DNA of 36,309 nucleotides from Ruminococcus flavefaciens (GCA_002373775.1 DFJW01000085.1:20332-56640), one strand, 5' to 3'; shown: positions 1 through 8,740, numbered from the stretch's first letter. Notes: a model not told the origin generated them from the sequence alone. A program made the numbers and translations.

Positions 1-1258
1 CGTCCTGACGGCGGTATCTCTTGCCTATAGTGCCTGTCTCGTCGAAATCAACGCTGAACTTCTTGGAGAGCATGTCATATACTTCCTCAGCCTTGGGAGT
101 GAGCTTCTTTACAAGAGGAAGAACTGCACACTTGAAAGGAGCGAGAGCCGGGTGAAGTCTCATAACTACACGAGTCTCCTTCTTCTCATTGCCGTTCTTG
201 TCTGTGGAAACGAGTTCCTCTTCGTCGTAAGCTTCTGTAACGATGGAGAGGAAGAGTCTCTCAACGCCCAGTGAAGGCTCGATAACGTAGGGGATATACT
301 TCTCGTTTGTCTCGGGATCGAAATATTCCAGAGACTTTCCGCTGGTCTTTATGTGCTGTGTGAGGTCGTAGTCTGTTCTGTCAGCAACGCCCCAGAGTTC
401 GCCCCAGCCGAAGGGGAAGAGGTATTCGAAGTCTGTAGTAGCCTTTGAGTAGAAGCAGAGTTCCTCGGGATCGTGGTCACGGAGACGGAGGTTCTCTTCC
501 TTGAGTCCGAGACTGAGCAGGAAGTTCTTGCAGTAGCTTCTCCAGTAATCGAACCATTCAAGGTCTGTGCCGGGCTTGCAGAAGAATTCAAGCTCCATCT
601 GCTCGAATTCGCGTACACGGAAAATGAAGTTTCCGGGAGTGATCTCGTTACGGAAGGACTTGCCCACCTGTGCAACGCCGAAGGGGACCTTCTTGCGGGT
701 AGTTCTCTGGATGTTTGCGAAGTTTACGAAGATACCCTGAGCGGTCTCCGGACGGAGATAGAGCTCGGACTTGCTGTCCTCGGTAACGCCCTGGAAAGTC
801 TTGAACATAAGGTTGAACTGACGGATATCGGTGAAATTCTGCTTGCCGCAGTTGGGGCATACGATATTGTGCTCCTTGATGTAGTCCATCATCTGCTCAT
901 TGGACCAGCCGGCAACGTTTGTGCCGTCGAAATCCTCAATGAGATTGTCAGCACGGTGACGAGTCTTGCACTCCTTGCAGTCCATGAGAGGATCCGAGAA
1001 GCCGCCGATATGACCGGAAGCCACCCATGTCTGGGGATTCATGAGAATAGCGGAGTCAAGACCAACGTTGTACTTGTTCTCCTGAACGAACTTCTTCAGC
1101 CATGCGTTCTTGATGTTGTTCTTCAGCAGAACGCCCAGCGGACCGTAATCCCATGTATTTGCAAGGCCTCCGTAGATCTCGGAGCCGGGGTATACATAGC
1201 CCTTTGACTTGCAGAGATCGACGATCTTATCCATTGATTTTTCATTGTTTTTAAGCAT
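1..1258 (-). CDS. glyQS: Glycyl-tRNA synthetase, single-chain type (3' end beyond window)
   Basis: This cytoplasmic class II aminoacyl-tRNA synthetase charges tRNA-Gly with glycine using ATP. The reverse-strand frame opens with [20 protein letters not shown] followed by [20 protein letters not shown], the hallmark N-terminus of the homodimeric (alpha2) GlyRS family, as opposed to the separate alpha/beta enzyme. The frame stays open to base 1, where it still reads [15 protein letters not shown], a C-terminal anticodon-binding-region motif. About 419 codons are present against roughly 460 in the family, so only the last few dozen residues are missing. I chose ATG 1258 because GAGG at 1267-1270 lies 8 nt upstream; ATG 1234 (MDKIVDLC) is an alternative that would match many homologues. 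It is transcribed divergently from ppk1. Identification is very secure. Confidence 0.96.
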   Translation of the reverse strand, partial: MLKNNEKSMDKIVDLCKSKGYVYPGSEIYGGLANTWDYGPLGVLLKNNIKNAWLKKFVQENKYNVGLDSAILMNPQTWVASGHIGGFSDPLMDCKECKTRHRADNLIEDFDGTNVAGWSNEQMMDYIKEHNIVCPNCGKQNFTDIRQFNLMFKTFQGVTEDSKSELYLRPETAQGIFVNFANIQRTTRKKVPFGVAQVGKSFRNEITPGNFIFRVREFEQMELEFFCKPGTDLEWFDYWRSYCKNFLLSLGLKEENLRLRDHDPEELCFYSKATTDFEYLFPFGWGELWGVADRTDYDLTQHIKTSGKSLEYFDPETNEKYIPYVIEPSLGVERLFLSIVTEAYDEEELVSTDKNGNEKKETRVVMRLHPALAPFKCAVLPLVKKLTPKAEEVYDMLSKKFSVDFDETGTIGKRYRRQD

Positions 1259-1297
1259 AAAGCTAACCTCACTTCTGTAGAAATGTTATCCTCTACT

Positions 1298-1326
1298 ATT
1301 TTACAGCATATGCCGCGAAATGTCAA
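1298..1326 (-). promoter_or_regulatory. glyQS promoter
   Basis: On the reverse strand, TTGACA (1321-1326) and TAAAAT (1298-1303) are separated by exactly 17 nt, a near-consensus sigma-A promoter. The predicted leader is about 35 nt, which is too short for a T-box; no T-box motif is visible. Confidence 0.85.
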
Positions 1327-1359
1327 GTATTAATGTTTGACGGTATATAAGCGCATTGC

Positions 1360-1388
1360 TTGACATTTTAATGTATATGTTATATAAT
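1360..1388 (+). promoter_or_regulatory. ppk1 promoter, full consensus
   Basis: TTGACA (1360-1365), a 17-nt spacer and TATAAT (1383-1388) form a perfect sigma-A consensus. Transcription should start near 1395, giving a leader of about 45 nt before the ppk1 ATG. It sits back to back with the glyQS promoter. Confidence 0.88.
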
Positions 1389-1438
1389 ATCTTTGTATAT
1401 ACTTATAAATCGTGCCCTCGGGCAGATCGGAGCAGATT

Positions 1439-3574
1439 ATGGAATACCTTGAAAACCGGGAACTTTCATGGCTTAAATTTAACAAAAGAGTACTGGAGGA
1501 GGCTTCTGCACCGGAAACTCCGCTGCTGGAGAGGCTCTCCTTTTCTGCGATATATCAGAGCAATCTTGACGAATTCTTCATGGTGCGCGTAGGTTCACTC
1601 TCGGATTCGGCAAAGAACCATAAAGACCGCAAGGACAGCAAGACAGGCATGACGCCTTCACAGCAGCTGGATGCTGTTTTCACTGCTGTCCGCAGGATGC
1701 AGCCCATGGTGGAGAGCGCCTACAGAGCAAATATGCAGGCGTTGGCTCCCTACGGTTTCGAACATGTGGGCTTCAATGACCTGACAGATCAGGAGCGCAC
1801 TTTCCTCGAACTCTATTTCAAGCGCGAGATAAAGCCTTTCATATCCGGACTGGTGGTGAATGACGCACTGCCTTTCCCGTTCCTAAAAAACAAGGAGATA
1901 TATGCCGCAGTGCAGCTTGCTTCAAAGAAGGGCGTAGCTATCGGCATTATCCCTGTACATCACGATCAGAGCGAGAGGATGATCGCTCTCGACAGAGGCG
2001 GCAAGCGCTTCATACTCGAAGAAGAGGTAGTGCTCCATTTCGCACACCTCATGTTCAAGAGCTACAAAGTTCTTGACAGAGCGCTCATACGTCTTACAAG
2101 AAGTGCAGCTGTAATGGTGTCCGGCAAGGATACCGATTTCCGCGAACGTATGGAAGAACTTGTGCAGAAGAGAAGGAAACTTGCACCGGTGCGTCTGGAG
2201 ATATCCGACGAATTCTCCCGTGAAGCCCTTGACTATATCTGTCAGAAACTGAAGCTGAAGAACGTCCGCGTCTTCACTTCGCATATCCCGCTGGATCTCT
2301 CCTATCTCTATGCACTTCAGGAACTTTCAGCGGATCAGAAACTGCATTACGCTGCCCGTCAGCCTAAAAAGCCGGCGGCACTCTCGGATACAAAATCAGT
2401 GTTCTCTCAGGTCAAGGCGAAGGACATCCTCCTGAGCTTTCCCTTTGAGTCCATAAACATGTCATTTATAAGACTGCTTCAGGAATCCGCCAGCGATCCC
2501 AAGGTGACTTCCATAAAGATAACCCTTTACCGTCTCGCAAGGAACAGCAAGGTCATAGACGCGCTCTGTACGGCTGCCGAGAACGGCAAGGAGGTGCTTG
2601 TCATGATCGAACTGCGCGCCCGTTTCGATGAGGAGAACAATATCGAGTGGTCAAAGCATCTCCAGCAGGCAGGTGTTAAGGTGATCTACGGTCCAAAGGA
2701 CTATAAGGCTCATTCAAAGCTGCTCCTTATCACCAGAAAAGCTCCCGGCGGCAATTTCGACTACGTTACCCAGATAGGCACCGGAAACTATAACGAGAAG
2801 ACTTCCACTATATATACCGACCTCATGCTCATGACAGCCGACAAGGAGATAGCTGCCGATGCAGAGGCTGTGTTCGATTCTCTTCTCAGCGGTACTTTTG
2901 TGGAGCATACCAATAAACTGCTGGTATCTCCTCTCGCTCTCCGTCCGCAGGTACTGGAGATGATAGATGAGCAGATAAGCATCGCCCGCAATGGAGGAGA
3001 AGCATACGTCGCCGCAAAGGTGAACGGTCTCAGCGATAAGACTGTCATAAACAAACTGGTCGAAGCTTCACAGGCAGGCGTCCGGGTAGAACTCGTGGTA
3101 AGAGGCATATGCTGTCTCGTCCCCGGCGTGGAAGGCTATACCGATAATATAACCGTAAGGAGCATCGTAGGACGCTTCCTTGAACACAGCCGTATCTTCA
3201 TATTCGGAAAAGACGGCAGGGAACAGAAGATATATATCGGTTCGGCTGACTACATGAGCAGAAATACCATCCGCCGTGTGGAGGTCGCAGCACCGATAGA
3301 GGACGAAAAGCTGAAAAAGCGCGTCCGCGAGATGTTCCGCGTACTCATGAACGATAACGTAAAGGCACGGGTAATGCTCAGCGACGGCAGCTACGTCCAC
3401 GTCAGCCGCAATGACGGCGAGCCGCTCCTGAATTCACAGGAATTTTTCTGCGATGAGGCTGAAAAACGCCTTACTGACAAGCAGGCAAAGCAGGAGACAA
3501 TGCGCCTGAACCGTGAGAAGAGGACAGCCGGCAAGAAAACTGTCACAAAGAGAAGTACACGGAAAAAGAAATAA
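1439..3574 (+). CDS. ppk1: Polyphosphate kinase 1
   Basis: This enzyme reversibly transfers the ATP gamma-phosphate onto inorganic polyphosphate and is usually peripheral at the membrane. The 711-aa product has the full PPK1 layout: an N-terminal domain beginning ENRELSWLKFNKRVLEEA, the middle domain, and two phospholipase D-like C-terminal domains. The expected autophosphorylated histidine is H425 in AHSKLLL. The second conserved histidine is H583 in EHSRIFIF, followed by SADYMSRN and RRVE. GTGNYNEKTS is also typical. A basic KKTVTKRSTRKKK tail extends past the domain. An in-frame GTG at 1412 would give 720 aa, but GGAG at 1429-1432 is 6 nt before ATG 1439 and the family begins there, so I use 1439. 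It has its own consensus promoter, and pssA downstream also has one. Confidence 0.96.
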   Translation: MEYLENRELSWLKFNKRVLEEASAPETPLLERLSFSAIYQSNLDEFFMVRVGSLSDSAKNHKDRKDSKTGMTPSQQLDAVFTAVRRMQPMVESAYRANMQALAPYGFEHVGFNDLTDQERTFLELYFKREIKPFISGLVVNDALPFPFLKNKEIYAAVQLASKKGVAIGIIPVHHDQSERMIALDRGGKRFILEEEVVLHFAHLMFKSYKVLDRALIRLTRSAAVMVSGKDTDFRERMEELVQKRRKLAPVRLEISDEFSREALDYICQKLKLKNVRVFTSHIPLDLSYLYALQELSADQKLHYAARQPKKPAALSDTKSVFSQVKAKDILLSFPFESINMSFIRLLQESASDPKVTSIKITLYRLARNSKVIDALCTAAENGKEVLVMIELRARFDEENNIEWSKHLQQAGVKVIYGPKDYKAHSKLLLITRKAPGGNFDYVTQIGTGNYNEKTSTIYTDLMLMTADKEIAADAEAVFDSLLSGTFVEHTNKLLVSPLALRPQVLEMIDEQISIARNGGEAYVAAKVNGLSDKTVINKLVEASQAGVRVELVVRGICCLVPGVEGYTDNITVRSIVGRFLEHSRIFIFGKDGREQKIYIGSADYMSRNTIRRVEVAAPIEDEKLKKRVREMFRVLMNDNVKARVMLSDGSYVHVSRNDGEPLLNSQEFFCDEAEKRLTDKQAKQETMRLNREKRTAGKKTVTKRSTRKKK

Positions 3575-3605
3575 TTGACATTTAAGTGTAATTGGCTGAA
3601 AATGC

Positions 3606-3634
3606 TTGAATTATCACGGGGATTGTGATATAAT
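3606..3634 (+). promoter_or_regulatory. pssA promoter
   Basis: TTGAAT (3606-3611), a 17-nt spacer and TATAAT (3629-3634). The start site should be near 3641, just before the hairpin at 3646-3663. Confidence 0.75.
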
Positions 3635-3645
3635 GTAATTCATGG

Positions 3646-3663
3646 TCCGGAAATAGTTCCGGA
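3646..3663 (+). promoter_or_regulatory. Perfect hairpin in the pssA leader
   Basis: TCCGGAA (3646-3652), an ATAG loop and TTCCGGA (3657-3663) form a perfect 7-bp inverted repeat. It lies a few bases into the predicted transcript and about 30 nt before the start codon. It has no T-run, so it is not a terminator. It could stabilise the mRNA 5' end or serve as an operator; the sequence does not decide which. Confidence 0.5.
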
Positions 3664-3691
3664 GGGTATTCTTAATTCTGAGGTTGGATAA

Positions 3692-4336
3692 ATGATTGGT
3701 GTTTATAACTATACGGTTATTCTTACATATATGAGCCTCGTTTCATCAGTTCTGGGGATGTTTTTCTCGCTCGGTATCAACGGAGCAAGACCTCACCCGG
3801 AATATGCCATAATATGCCTTATGGTATCGGGGCTTTGCGATATGTTTGACGGAAAAGTCGCAAGGACAAAAAAGAACAGGACGGAAAATGAGAAGAAATT
3901 CGGTATACAGATAGATTCGCTCTGCGATGCGATATGTTTCGGTATGCTGCCTTCGATCATTGGTTATTCTATAGGTATGCGCGACTGGGAGGATATCCCG
4001 GTGCTCATTATGTTCCCGCTCTGCGCGGTCATTCGTCTGGCATATTTCAATGTGGCGGAAGAGGACAGACAGAGCAAGACCGATGACCTGCGGAAAGTCT
4101 ATGAGGGACTCCCCGTCACAAGCGTGGCTCTCATACTCCCGATAATCTACAGCTTCCATAAGGATATCGGCTCGGAGTGCTTCCCCGCTGTCTACGGCGC
4201 TGCCCTCTTTATCATCGCTCTCGCATTCATCACTCGCTTCAAAATCAAAAAACCAAGTATGAAAACTATGCTCTGGTTCATCGCCCTCGGCGTGGTCGAA
4301 GTCGTCTGGATGCTCTATAAGACCAAGATCAAATAA
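3692..4336 (+). CDS. pssA: CDP-diacylglycerol--serine O-phosphatidyltransferase (CDP-alcohol phosphatidyltransferase family)
   Basis: This integral membrane enzyme most likely makes phosphatidylserine from CDP-diacylglycerol and L-serine. The 214-aa product has the CDP-alcohol phosphatidyltransferase signature CDMFDGKVAR followed by FGIQIDSLCD, which supplies the metal-binding aspartates. The FGIQIDSL context is typical of PssA rather than PgsA. Hydrophobic segments around residues 5-25, 35-50, 75-95, 100-120, 135-155 and 165-210 fit a six-helix protein. One oddity is that 12 residues separate the AR and the G of the motif, where the textbook pattern has 8. ATG 3692 is preceded by GAGG (3680-3683) at 8 nt. 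No psd gene lies next to it. Family assignment is secure; the serine specificity is inferred. Confidence 0.85.
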   Translation: MIGVYNYTVILTYMSLVSSVLGMFFSLGINGARPHPEYAIICLMVSGLCDMFDGKVARTKKNRTENEKKFGIQIDSLCDAICFGMLPSIIGYSIGMRDWEDIPVLIMFPLCAVIRLAYFNVAEEDRQSKTDDLRKVYEGLPVTSVALILPIIYSFHKDIGSECFPAVYGAALFIIALAFITRFKIKKPSMKTMLWFIALGVVEVVWMLYKTKIK

Positions 4337-4337
4337 C

Positions 4338-4628
4338 CATGCATGAGTTCTCCGGCTTGGGGAGAGTTCATGCGTACCTATTGAGGAAAACCCTTTTGAG
4401 AAAGGGTTCTTCCTCAAACTCCTTTCCTAAAACTTTATAGATTTAATTTTCCCCCGTATATGGCGCATCCGTGAACTTGCGTTCCGGACATGTTAAAGCG
4501 CCATATACGGGGGAAAATCATATTATAAAAGTCTTTGGAAAAGGGGTTCGGGGAAAGAACCTTTCCTCAGAAAGGTTTTGCCCCGATAAATACGCACGAA
4601 CTCTCCCAAGCCGGAGAACACATGCAGG
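4338..4628. repeat. MITE-like long imperfect palindrome
   Basis: A gene-free stretch of about 290 bp fills the gap between convergent pssA and the M23 peptidase gene. Its left arm (about 4340-4466) is nearly the reverse complement of its right arm (about 4498-4626). The outer 35 bp of each arm match with few differences. The innermost 20 bp (4447-4466 and 4498-4517) are perfectly complementary around a 31-nt loop. Each arm also holds its own perfect 8-bp hairpin (4389-4408 and 4558-4577), so the element could extrude as a cruciform. The first outer bases directly follow the pssA stop codon. No transposase is encoded and no clear target-site duplication is visible. It may also act as a bidirectional terminator for the two converging genes. 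Confidence 0.85.
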
Positions 4629-4684
4629 GATTATGATCTGTCAGCCGGGCGGCAAACTGTATCGTCCGGTTTGAAAGCACAGGA

Positions 4685-6481
4685 TCACTGATCGTCGCCC
4701 TGCTTATCCTTCTTGTCCTTGTCGTCATCATCACCGCTGCCGTGGAGTTCATTTTCGTAGCTGAAGAGAGACGGATCAACGGTGTTGAGGAAGTCTGCGG
4801 GGTTAAAGCATACATTCTGGTAGCGCACTTCAAAATGGCAGTGCGGACCTGTGGAATTTCCGGTAGAACCAATGAGACCGATGAGCTGACCTCTGATGAC
4901 CGGCTGTCCCACTGCAACGAGTACGGAACTCATGTGCGCGTACACGGTCTGGAAGCCGTCCTGGTGGTCGATCTGGACGAAGTAACCGTATCCTCCCGGA
5001 TTCCAGCCGGCTGAGACTACCACACCGTCGCCTCCGGCATAGATATTCGTACCAACGTCTGCGGCGATGTCAAGTCCCTTATGGTTACGGTCGCTTATGA
5101 ACACATCGCTGACCCATCCGCCGTCTACCGGCCATGCGAACTGACCTGTGCCGGTCATTTCTATGGTGTTCATAGGACCGGGCTGTGCGGAATAAGTTCC
5201 GATGCCGACCTGTTCTACAACAGGCTGCTTGACTATTCTGGTGCGGATCGTCTTTCTTGCGCGTTCAATGCCGTCAACGTAGGTCACTTCAACATCCGTC
5301 ACCTTTTCGCCCATTTCGCCCTTTACGAGGAGCTGGCGTGCGCCGAGGTTGAGAGCGCTTGTCTCTATCTCGATAGTTTCATAATCGAGGAATGAAGGCA
5401 TTGTGTACTCTTTGACGTACTGTATGGGCAGATAGCGTTCGGTCTCCGTTACATTAATGAGCGTACCGGGTTTGAGAGTACTGTCTGCCTTTGGATTCAG
5501 CTTGCTGAATTCATCAAGAGTCATATTGTATTTCTGGCATACGGTAACTTTATTGTCGCCGGACTGCGTTACATAGACGGCTTTTTTCTTTGTGGATGAA
5601 GTGAGCAGGTCTATGGCTGCCTGTTCTTCCATAAGGCTCTTGGCAAGGTAGATGCCCTGCGTGTACTCGACCTTCTTCCTGTAGTTGACATCCTTTACGA
5701 CGCCGTCAACATGGAAGTTTATGAGATTCTTGTCAAGAGCGTCCTGCACGGGAGTTTTATCCTTAACGGCTCCTATGAATCTGCCGTCGATATATATTCC
5801 GAAAGCCTCTGTGAGTTCTTCGTCTGATGAAGCGAGCATCTCGTTGGCGAGCTGGTCTGCGCTGATGAACTTTACGTCATCGCTGAGCTTCTTCAGTGAG
5901 AAGTTGGCGGACATGGTCATAACTTCGTCGCTGTCGAGGTATGAGATACGCTGCTGGACTTCGCGCTGTGCCTTCTCGAAATCTGCTTCCGAGTCGATTA
6001 TGCCTATCTCCTTGCCGTTATACTCTACGCAGAGACCGTATTCCTGACCTGAGCCGTATCTTACGACACCTATCAGGAAGGCGACTGAGAGTATGGGCAT
6101 CATGTAGTTGAAAGCCGTGCAGAGTATGCCGCCTTCACCGAACATGAATGAGCCGGTGAGACGCAGAAGGGCGCCGATGTGCTCGACTCTGCCTTTTTTC
6201 TTTGCCTTTTTTGCGGCTGCGATGAGTTCATTATTGCGCTTGATACGCTGACGCAGGGATTCTGTAGCACCTGCGAGGATGAATCTGAGCGCCCGGAAGA
6301 TGTCGGCGAAAAGACTGCCTATCTCTTTCAGGATGAACCACAGACCTCTGACTATGCCGAGACACACAGCCAAGATGAAGCCGGATGTGAATCTGCCTGC
6401 TGCATTGAAAATATCAGCTATGCCGCCGATAAGCCTGCCGAACAAGTTCTGCTCATGCTGCCTGTTATAGTCCTGTGCCAT
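4685..6481 (-). CDS. Membrane-anchored LysM / G5 / M23 peptidase
   Basis: This is a predicted cell-wall endopeptidase that cuts peptidoglycan cross-links or stems outside the membrane. The 598-aa product has a Lys/Arg-rich, membrane-associated N-terminus with hydrophobic stretches at about residues 30-75 and 115-140. A long extracytoplasmic region follows, then a LysM wall-binding module (about 302-348), a G5 domain (about 355-430) and a C-terminal M23 (LytM/lysostaphin-type) domain (about 450-565). The zinc ligands are visible: H467 and D471 in HKGLD, and H549 in HCHFE, with H547 as the partner histidine. The tail is highly charged (GSGDDDDKDKKDK). AAAGGAG lies 7 nt before ATG 6481. This arrangement resembles peptidases of sporulation or cell-division wall remodelling in clostridia, but its process is not evident from the neighbours. 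Confidence 0.9.
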   Translation of the reverse strand: MAQDYNRQHEQNLFGRLIGGIADIFNAAGRFTSGFILAVCLGIVRGLWFILKEIGSLFADIFRALRFILAGATESLRQRIKRNNELIAAAKKAKKKGRVEHIGALLRLTGSFMFGEGGILCTAFNYMMPILSVAFLIGVVRYGSGQEYGLCVEYNGKEIGIIDSEADFEKAQREVQQRISYLDSDEVMTMSANFSLKKLSDDVKFISADQLANEMLASSDEELTEAFGIYIDGRFIGAVKDKTPVQDALDKNLINFHVDGVVKDVNYRKKVEYTQGIYLAKSLMEEQAAIDLLTSSTKKKAVYVTQSGDNKVTVCQKYNMTLDEFSKLNPKADSTLKPGTLINVTETERYLPIQYVKEYTMPSFLDYETIEIETSALNLGARQLLVKGEMGEKVTDVEVTYVDGIERARKTIRTRIVKQPVVEQVGIGTYSAQPGPMNTIEMTGTGQFAWPVDGGWVSDVFISDRNHKGLDIAADVGTNIYAGGDGVVVSAGWNPGGYGYFVQIDHQDGFQTVYAHMSSVLVAVGQPVIRGQLIGLIGSTGNSTGPHCHFEVRYQNVCFNPADFLNTVDPSLFSYENELHGSGDDDDKDKKDKQGDDQ

Positions 6482-6531
6482 TCCGGCACTCCTTTCTGTG
6501 CTAAAAATTACAGATCTGTTACACTTGTAAT

Positions 6532-6559
6532 ATTATAGCAATAATTTATGAAAATACAA
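6532..6559 (-). promoter_or_regulatory. Promoter of the M23 peptidase gene
   Basis: On the reverse strand, TTGTAT (6554-6559), a 16-nt spacer and TATAAT (6532-6537). It gives a leader of about 45 nt and separates this gene from the luxS operon upstream. Confidence 0.6.
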
Positions 6560-6573
6560 CGAAAATCCTGACG

Positions 6574-6618
6574 CTTGATGCGCTATGCAGCGTTTTTTGT
6601 ATACCTGCACAAATCAAG
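6574..6618 (-). terminator. Possible luxS operon terminator
   Basis: On the reverse strand an imperfect hairpin (CTTGAT pairing with ATCAAG at the ends, TGTGCAG with CTGCATA inside) lies within 10 nt of the luxS stop. Only a weak T-stretch (ATTTTC) follows. On the plus strand, ACGCT (6571-6575) and AGCGT (6589-6593) followed by T6 would form a small terminator in the other direction. Confidence 0.4.
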
Positions 6619-6625
6619 GGCGGTT

Positions 6626-7096
6626 TCACTTGCCAAAATGGTAAGAATAATCAAGCATATCCACTGTGTAATCCTTGATCGCATCCAGAAGAGGGAGCAC
6701 ATCTCTGCGCGCCGACTCCAGATCATGTTCAAGGTAGTTGCCGCATTCTACCGCAGAGCAGCCGGGGATCTCTCCGGTGAAGTCCGCGATGAAGGTGTAA
6801 GCCTCTCTCACGAGCTTTATAGCGTCCTCATGTGAGATGCCTCTTGTGAGCAGGTAAAAGCCTGTGCGGCAGCCCATGGGACCAACGTAGACGATGTTCC
6901 TGCCGAATTCAGAGTTTCTTGCGTATGTAGCAAAAAGATGCTCTATGGTATGCAGCGAAGGGCTTGAGATGTACACTCCGCCGTTTGGTTTTACCATGCG
7001 GATGTCATAGGTCACGATATCGTCGTCGATGCGTGATATGTACATGCCTGTGCTGAATTTGGTGTGATCGACCTGAAAGCTTGCTATCTTTTCCAT
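6626..7096 (-). CDS. luxS: S-ribosylhomocysteine lyase (AI-2 synthase)
   Basis: This cytoplasmic enzyme cleaves S-ribosylhomocysteine to homocysteine and 4,5-dihydroxy-2,3-pentanedione, the precursor of autoinducer-2, and so recycles the activated methyl cycle. The 156-aa product has normal length for the family. The metal ligands are H49 and H53 in HTIEH and C118 in ECGNY; the catalytic cysteine is C76 in GPMGCRTGFY. ATG 7096 shares one base with the TAA of the preceding pseudouridine synthase gene (TAATG), and AAGGAGG lies inside the end of that gene, so the two are translationally coupled. No S-adenosylhomocysteine nucleosidase gene is in the window. All catalytic residues are present. Confidence 0.97.
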   Translation of the reverse strand: MEKIASFQVDHTKFSTGMYISRIDDDIVTYDIRMVKPNGGVYISSPSLHTIEHLFATYARNSEFGRNIVYVGPMGCRTGFYLLTRGISHEDAIKLVREAYTFIADFTGEIPGCSAVECGNYLEHDLESARRDVLPLLDAIKDYTVDMLDYSYHFGK

Positions 7097-7950
7097 TATA
7101 GTTCCTCCTTGAAAAGAGCTGCCATGTCCTCCGGCAGAGCCGAACGGACGGTGATATCCTGTCCGGAGACGGGATCGGTAAAAGTCATTTCGCCGCAGTG
7201 AAGTGCCGGCCTTGATATGTCCGAAAGGTCACCGCCGTAGAAATCGTCACCGGCGAGCGGATGCCCTTTGTATGCGAAATGAACTCGTATCTGGTGAGTT
7301 CTTCCCGTGACGGGGATTACCTCAGCCAGTGAATATTTATCGTTTGAAGCTATGCGCCTGAATTTTGTGAGAGCGGCTTTGCCGTCCTCACGGACGCAGC
7401 GTGTGATTATGGAATCCTGCATGCGGGCAATGGGGGCGTTTATCTCGCCGCTTTCCGGGATCATCCCCTGTACTGCGGCATAGTAAAGCTTCCGGAAACT
7501 GCCTTGCAGGCAGCTTGCAGCGTGGGCATCCTTTGCCACCATGCACAGCCCGGAGGTGTACATGTCGAGACGATGAACGGGACGGAACGTCAGCCCAGGA
7601 TACATAGCCGAAAAGCAGTTGCCGAGAGTGTCGTTCCTGTGGAGTATGGACGGATGCACCGGCATGCCGGCAGGCTTGTCGTATATAACGAGGCTGTCAT
7701 TCTCGAAGGCGACCTCTGCGTAAAGTTCCGGATTGGCATCGAGCCGGACCGTGTCTTCAAGCTGTATGGAAACGGTGTCGCCCTTGTGTACAATGTCGAT
7801 GCTTCTGACATGGCTGCCGTTGAGAGTTATGCCGTTCTCACGCCTTTTGAGACTTTTCAGCAGCCTTCTCGAAACGCCGTGATGCTTCATAAGAAAGGTC
7901 TGTACACTGATCGGCTCTTCGTTTTCATATACGAAATCAAGCGCCTTCAT
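7096..7950 (-). CDS. RluA-family 23S rRNA/tRNA pseudouridine synthase
   Basis: This is a predicted RNA-modifying enzyme that isomerises specific uridines to pseudouridine. The 284-aa product has an N-terminal S4-like segment (VSRRLLKSLKRRENGITLNG) and the RluA catalytic domain. The signature HRLDMYTSG carries the nucleophile D129. VTGRTHQIRVHFAYKGHPLAGDDFYG is the other conserved block. The longest frame starts at GTG 7977, but AAAGGAG lies 6 nt before ATG 7950 (MKALDFVYENEE), which I take as the start. The gene overlaps the end of the upstream membrane protein gene by 14 bp and shares one base with luxS. The position it modifies cannot be told from sequence alone. Confidence 0.92.
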   Translation of the reverse strand: MKALDFVYENEEPISVQTFLMKHHGVSRRLLKSLKRRENGITLNGSHVRSIDIVHKGDTVSIQLEDTVRLDANPELYAEVAFENDSLVIYDKPAGMPVHPSILHRNDTLGNCFSAMYPGLTFRPVHRLDMYTSGLCMVAKDAHAASCLQGSFRKLYYAAVQGMIPESGEINAPIARMQDSIITRCVREDGKAALTKFRRIASNDKYSLAEVIPVTGRTHQIRVHFAYKGHPLAGDDFYGGDLSDISRPALHCGEMTFTDPVSGQDITVRSALPEDMAALFKEEL

Positions 7951-8740
7951 GCTGTACTCCTTTCTCTGCCGATTCACAGGCGTATTTTTCTTCTTTTATA
8001 TATATGGATATGCTCAGGGAAAATGCTGTCATGAGTTCCGGAAGCAGATATGGCACGGCCAGTATAGTGAACATGGGCGGAACATATACTGCCAGCAGTT
8101 TCAGAAGCAGACGTTTCCTTCCGCGCATGAATCTGAAAGAGGAAATGACTGCACGGAACGGTGTGAGTTCCGGACATTCGTTCAGCAGGAACGGAACAGC
8201 CGCAAGGCTGAGCTTTGCCGATATCCAGAAAATTATCGAAAAGGCAGCGAGCACAAATGCCTGAGCTGTTATGAAGAGTTTCTGGGGAGTGTCACTGACC
8301 GGTATCAGTGATACTCCGGCAACTCCAAAGAATACGGCAGGTATCAGTGCTGCAAGTCCCATAGTCTTGCTCCACAGCATAGCTGACAGACTGCGGCGGA
8401 AGATGCTGCGGTCGGAAAGTATGTCCGATACGGACCGGAGATCGCGCTTTTCAGCGCATAATTCCCTTAGCCGGTAGGCTGCCGCGTATATGAGCGGAGC
8501 TGTTGTCAGCCAGCGTAACAGCGTGAACGCCAGTGCCGCTGCCGGATGTATCCAGCCTTTTCCGCTGAAAAGCTGGATAGGTTCCAGCTTCCCGAAATAA
8601 AGCAGCAGACTGTATATGCAGGCTTCGGCAGTCCGGAAGAACAGCTCGGTCCCGATGGGAAGGAAGCAGATAAATGCCGTCCTTCCGCGTCTGCCGCGAA
8701 GCAGTTTCTTTGAATAGCTTATAAGCTCCCCGAATCTCAT
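7937..8740 (-). CDS. Unrecognised multi-pass membrane protein
   Basis: This 267-aa product matches no family I recognise. It is strongly hydrophobic in several blocks (roughly residues 22-50, 65-90, 120-150, 155-190 and 215-245), consistent with five or six transmembrane helices. Basic stretches such as KKLLRGRRGR near the N-terminus and MRGRKRLLLK near residue 205 suggest cytoplasmic loops. No catalytic motif stands out. It is the first gene of an operon with the pseudouridine synthase (14-bp overlap) and luxS. GGAGG lies 8 nt upstream of ATG 8740. Since AI-2 production is encoded downstream, an export or sensing role is conceivable, but the sequence does not show it. Confidence 0.75.
   Translation of the reverse strand: MRFGELISYSKKLLRGRRGRTAFICFLPIGTELFFRTAEACIYSLLLYFGKLEPIQLFSGKGWIHPAAALAFTLLRWLTTAPLIYAAAYRLRELCAEKRDLRSVSDILSDRSIFRRSLSAMLWSKTMGLAALIPAVFFGVAGVSLIPVSDTPQKLFITAQAFVLAAFSIIFWISAKLSLAAVPFLLNECPELTPFRAVISSFRFMRGRKRLLLKLLAVYVPPMFTILAVPYLLPELMTAFSLSISIYIKEEKYACESAEKGVQHEGA

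Noticed and set aside
473..1207. A 244-codon plus-strand open frame
   Set aside because: It is antisense to glyQS, whose reverse frame matches the family throughout; the plus frame has no ribosome site or family likeness.
3746..4417. A 223-codon reverse open frame over pssA
   Set aside because: pssA has a promoter, ribosome site and full family motif; the reverse frame is a shadow that runs into the palindromic repeat.
4471..4674. A 67-codon open frame inside the long palindrome
   Set aside because: It lies in the right arm of the repeat, with no ribosome site and no protein-like composition.
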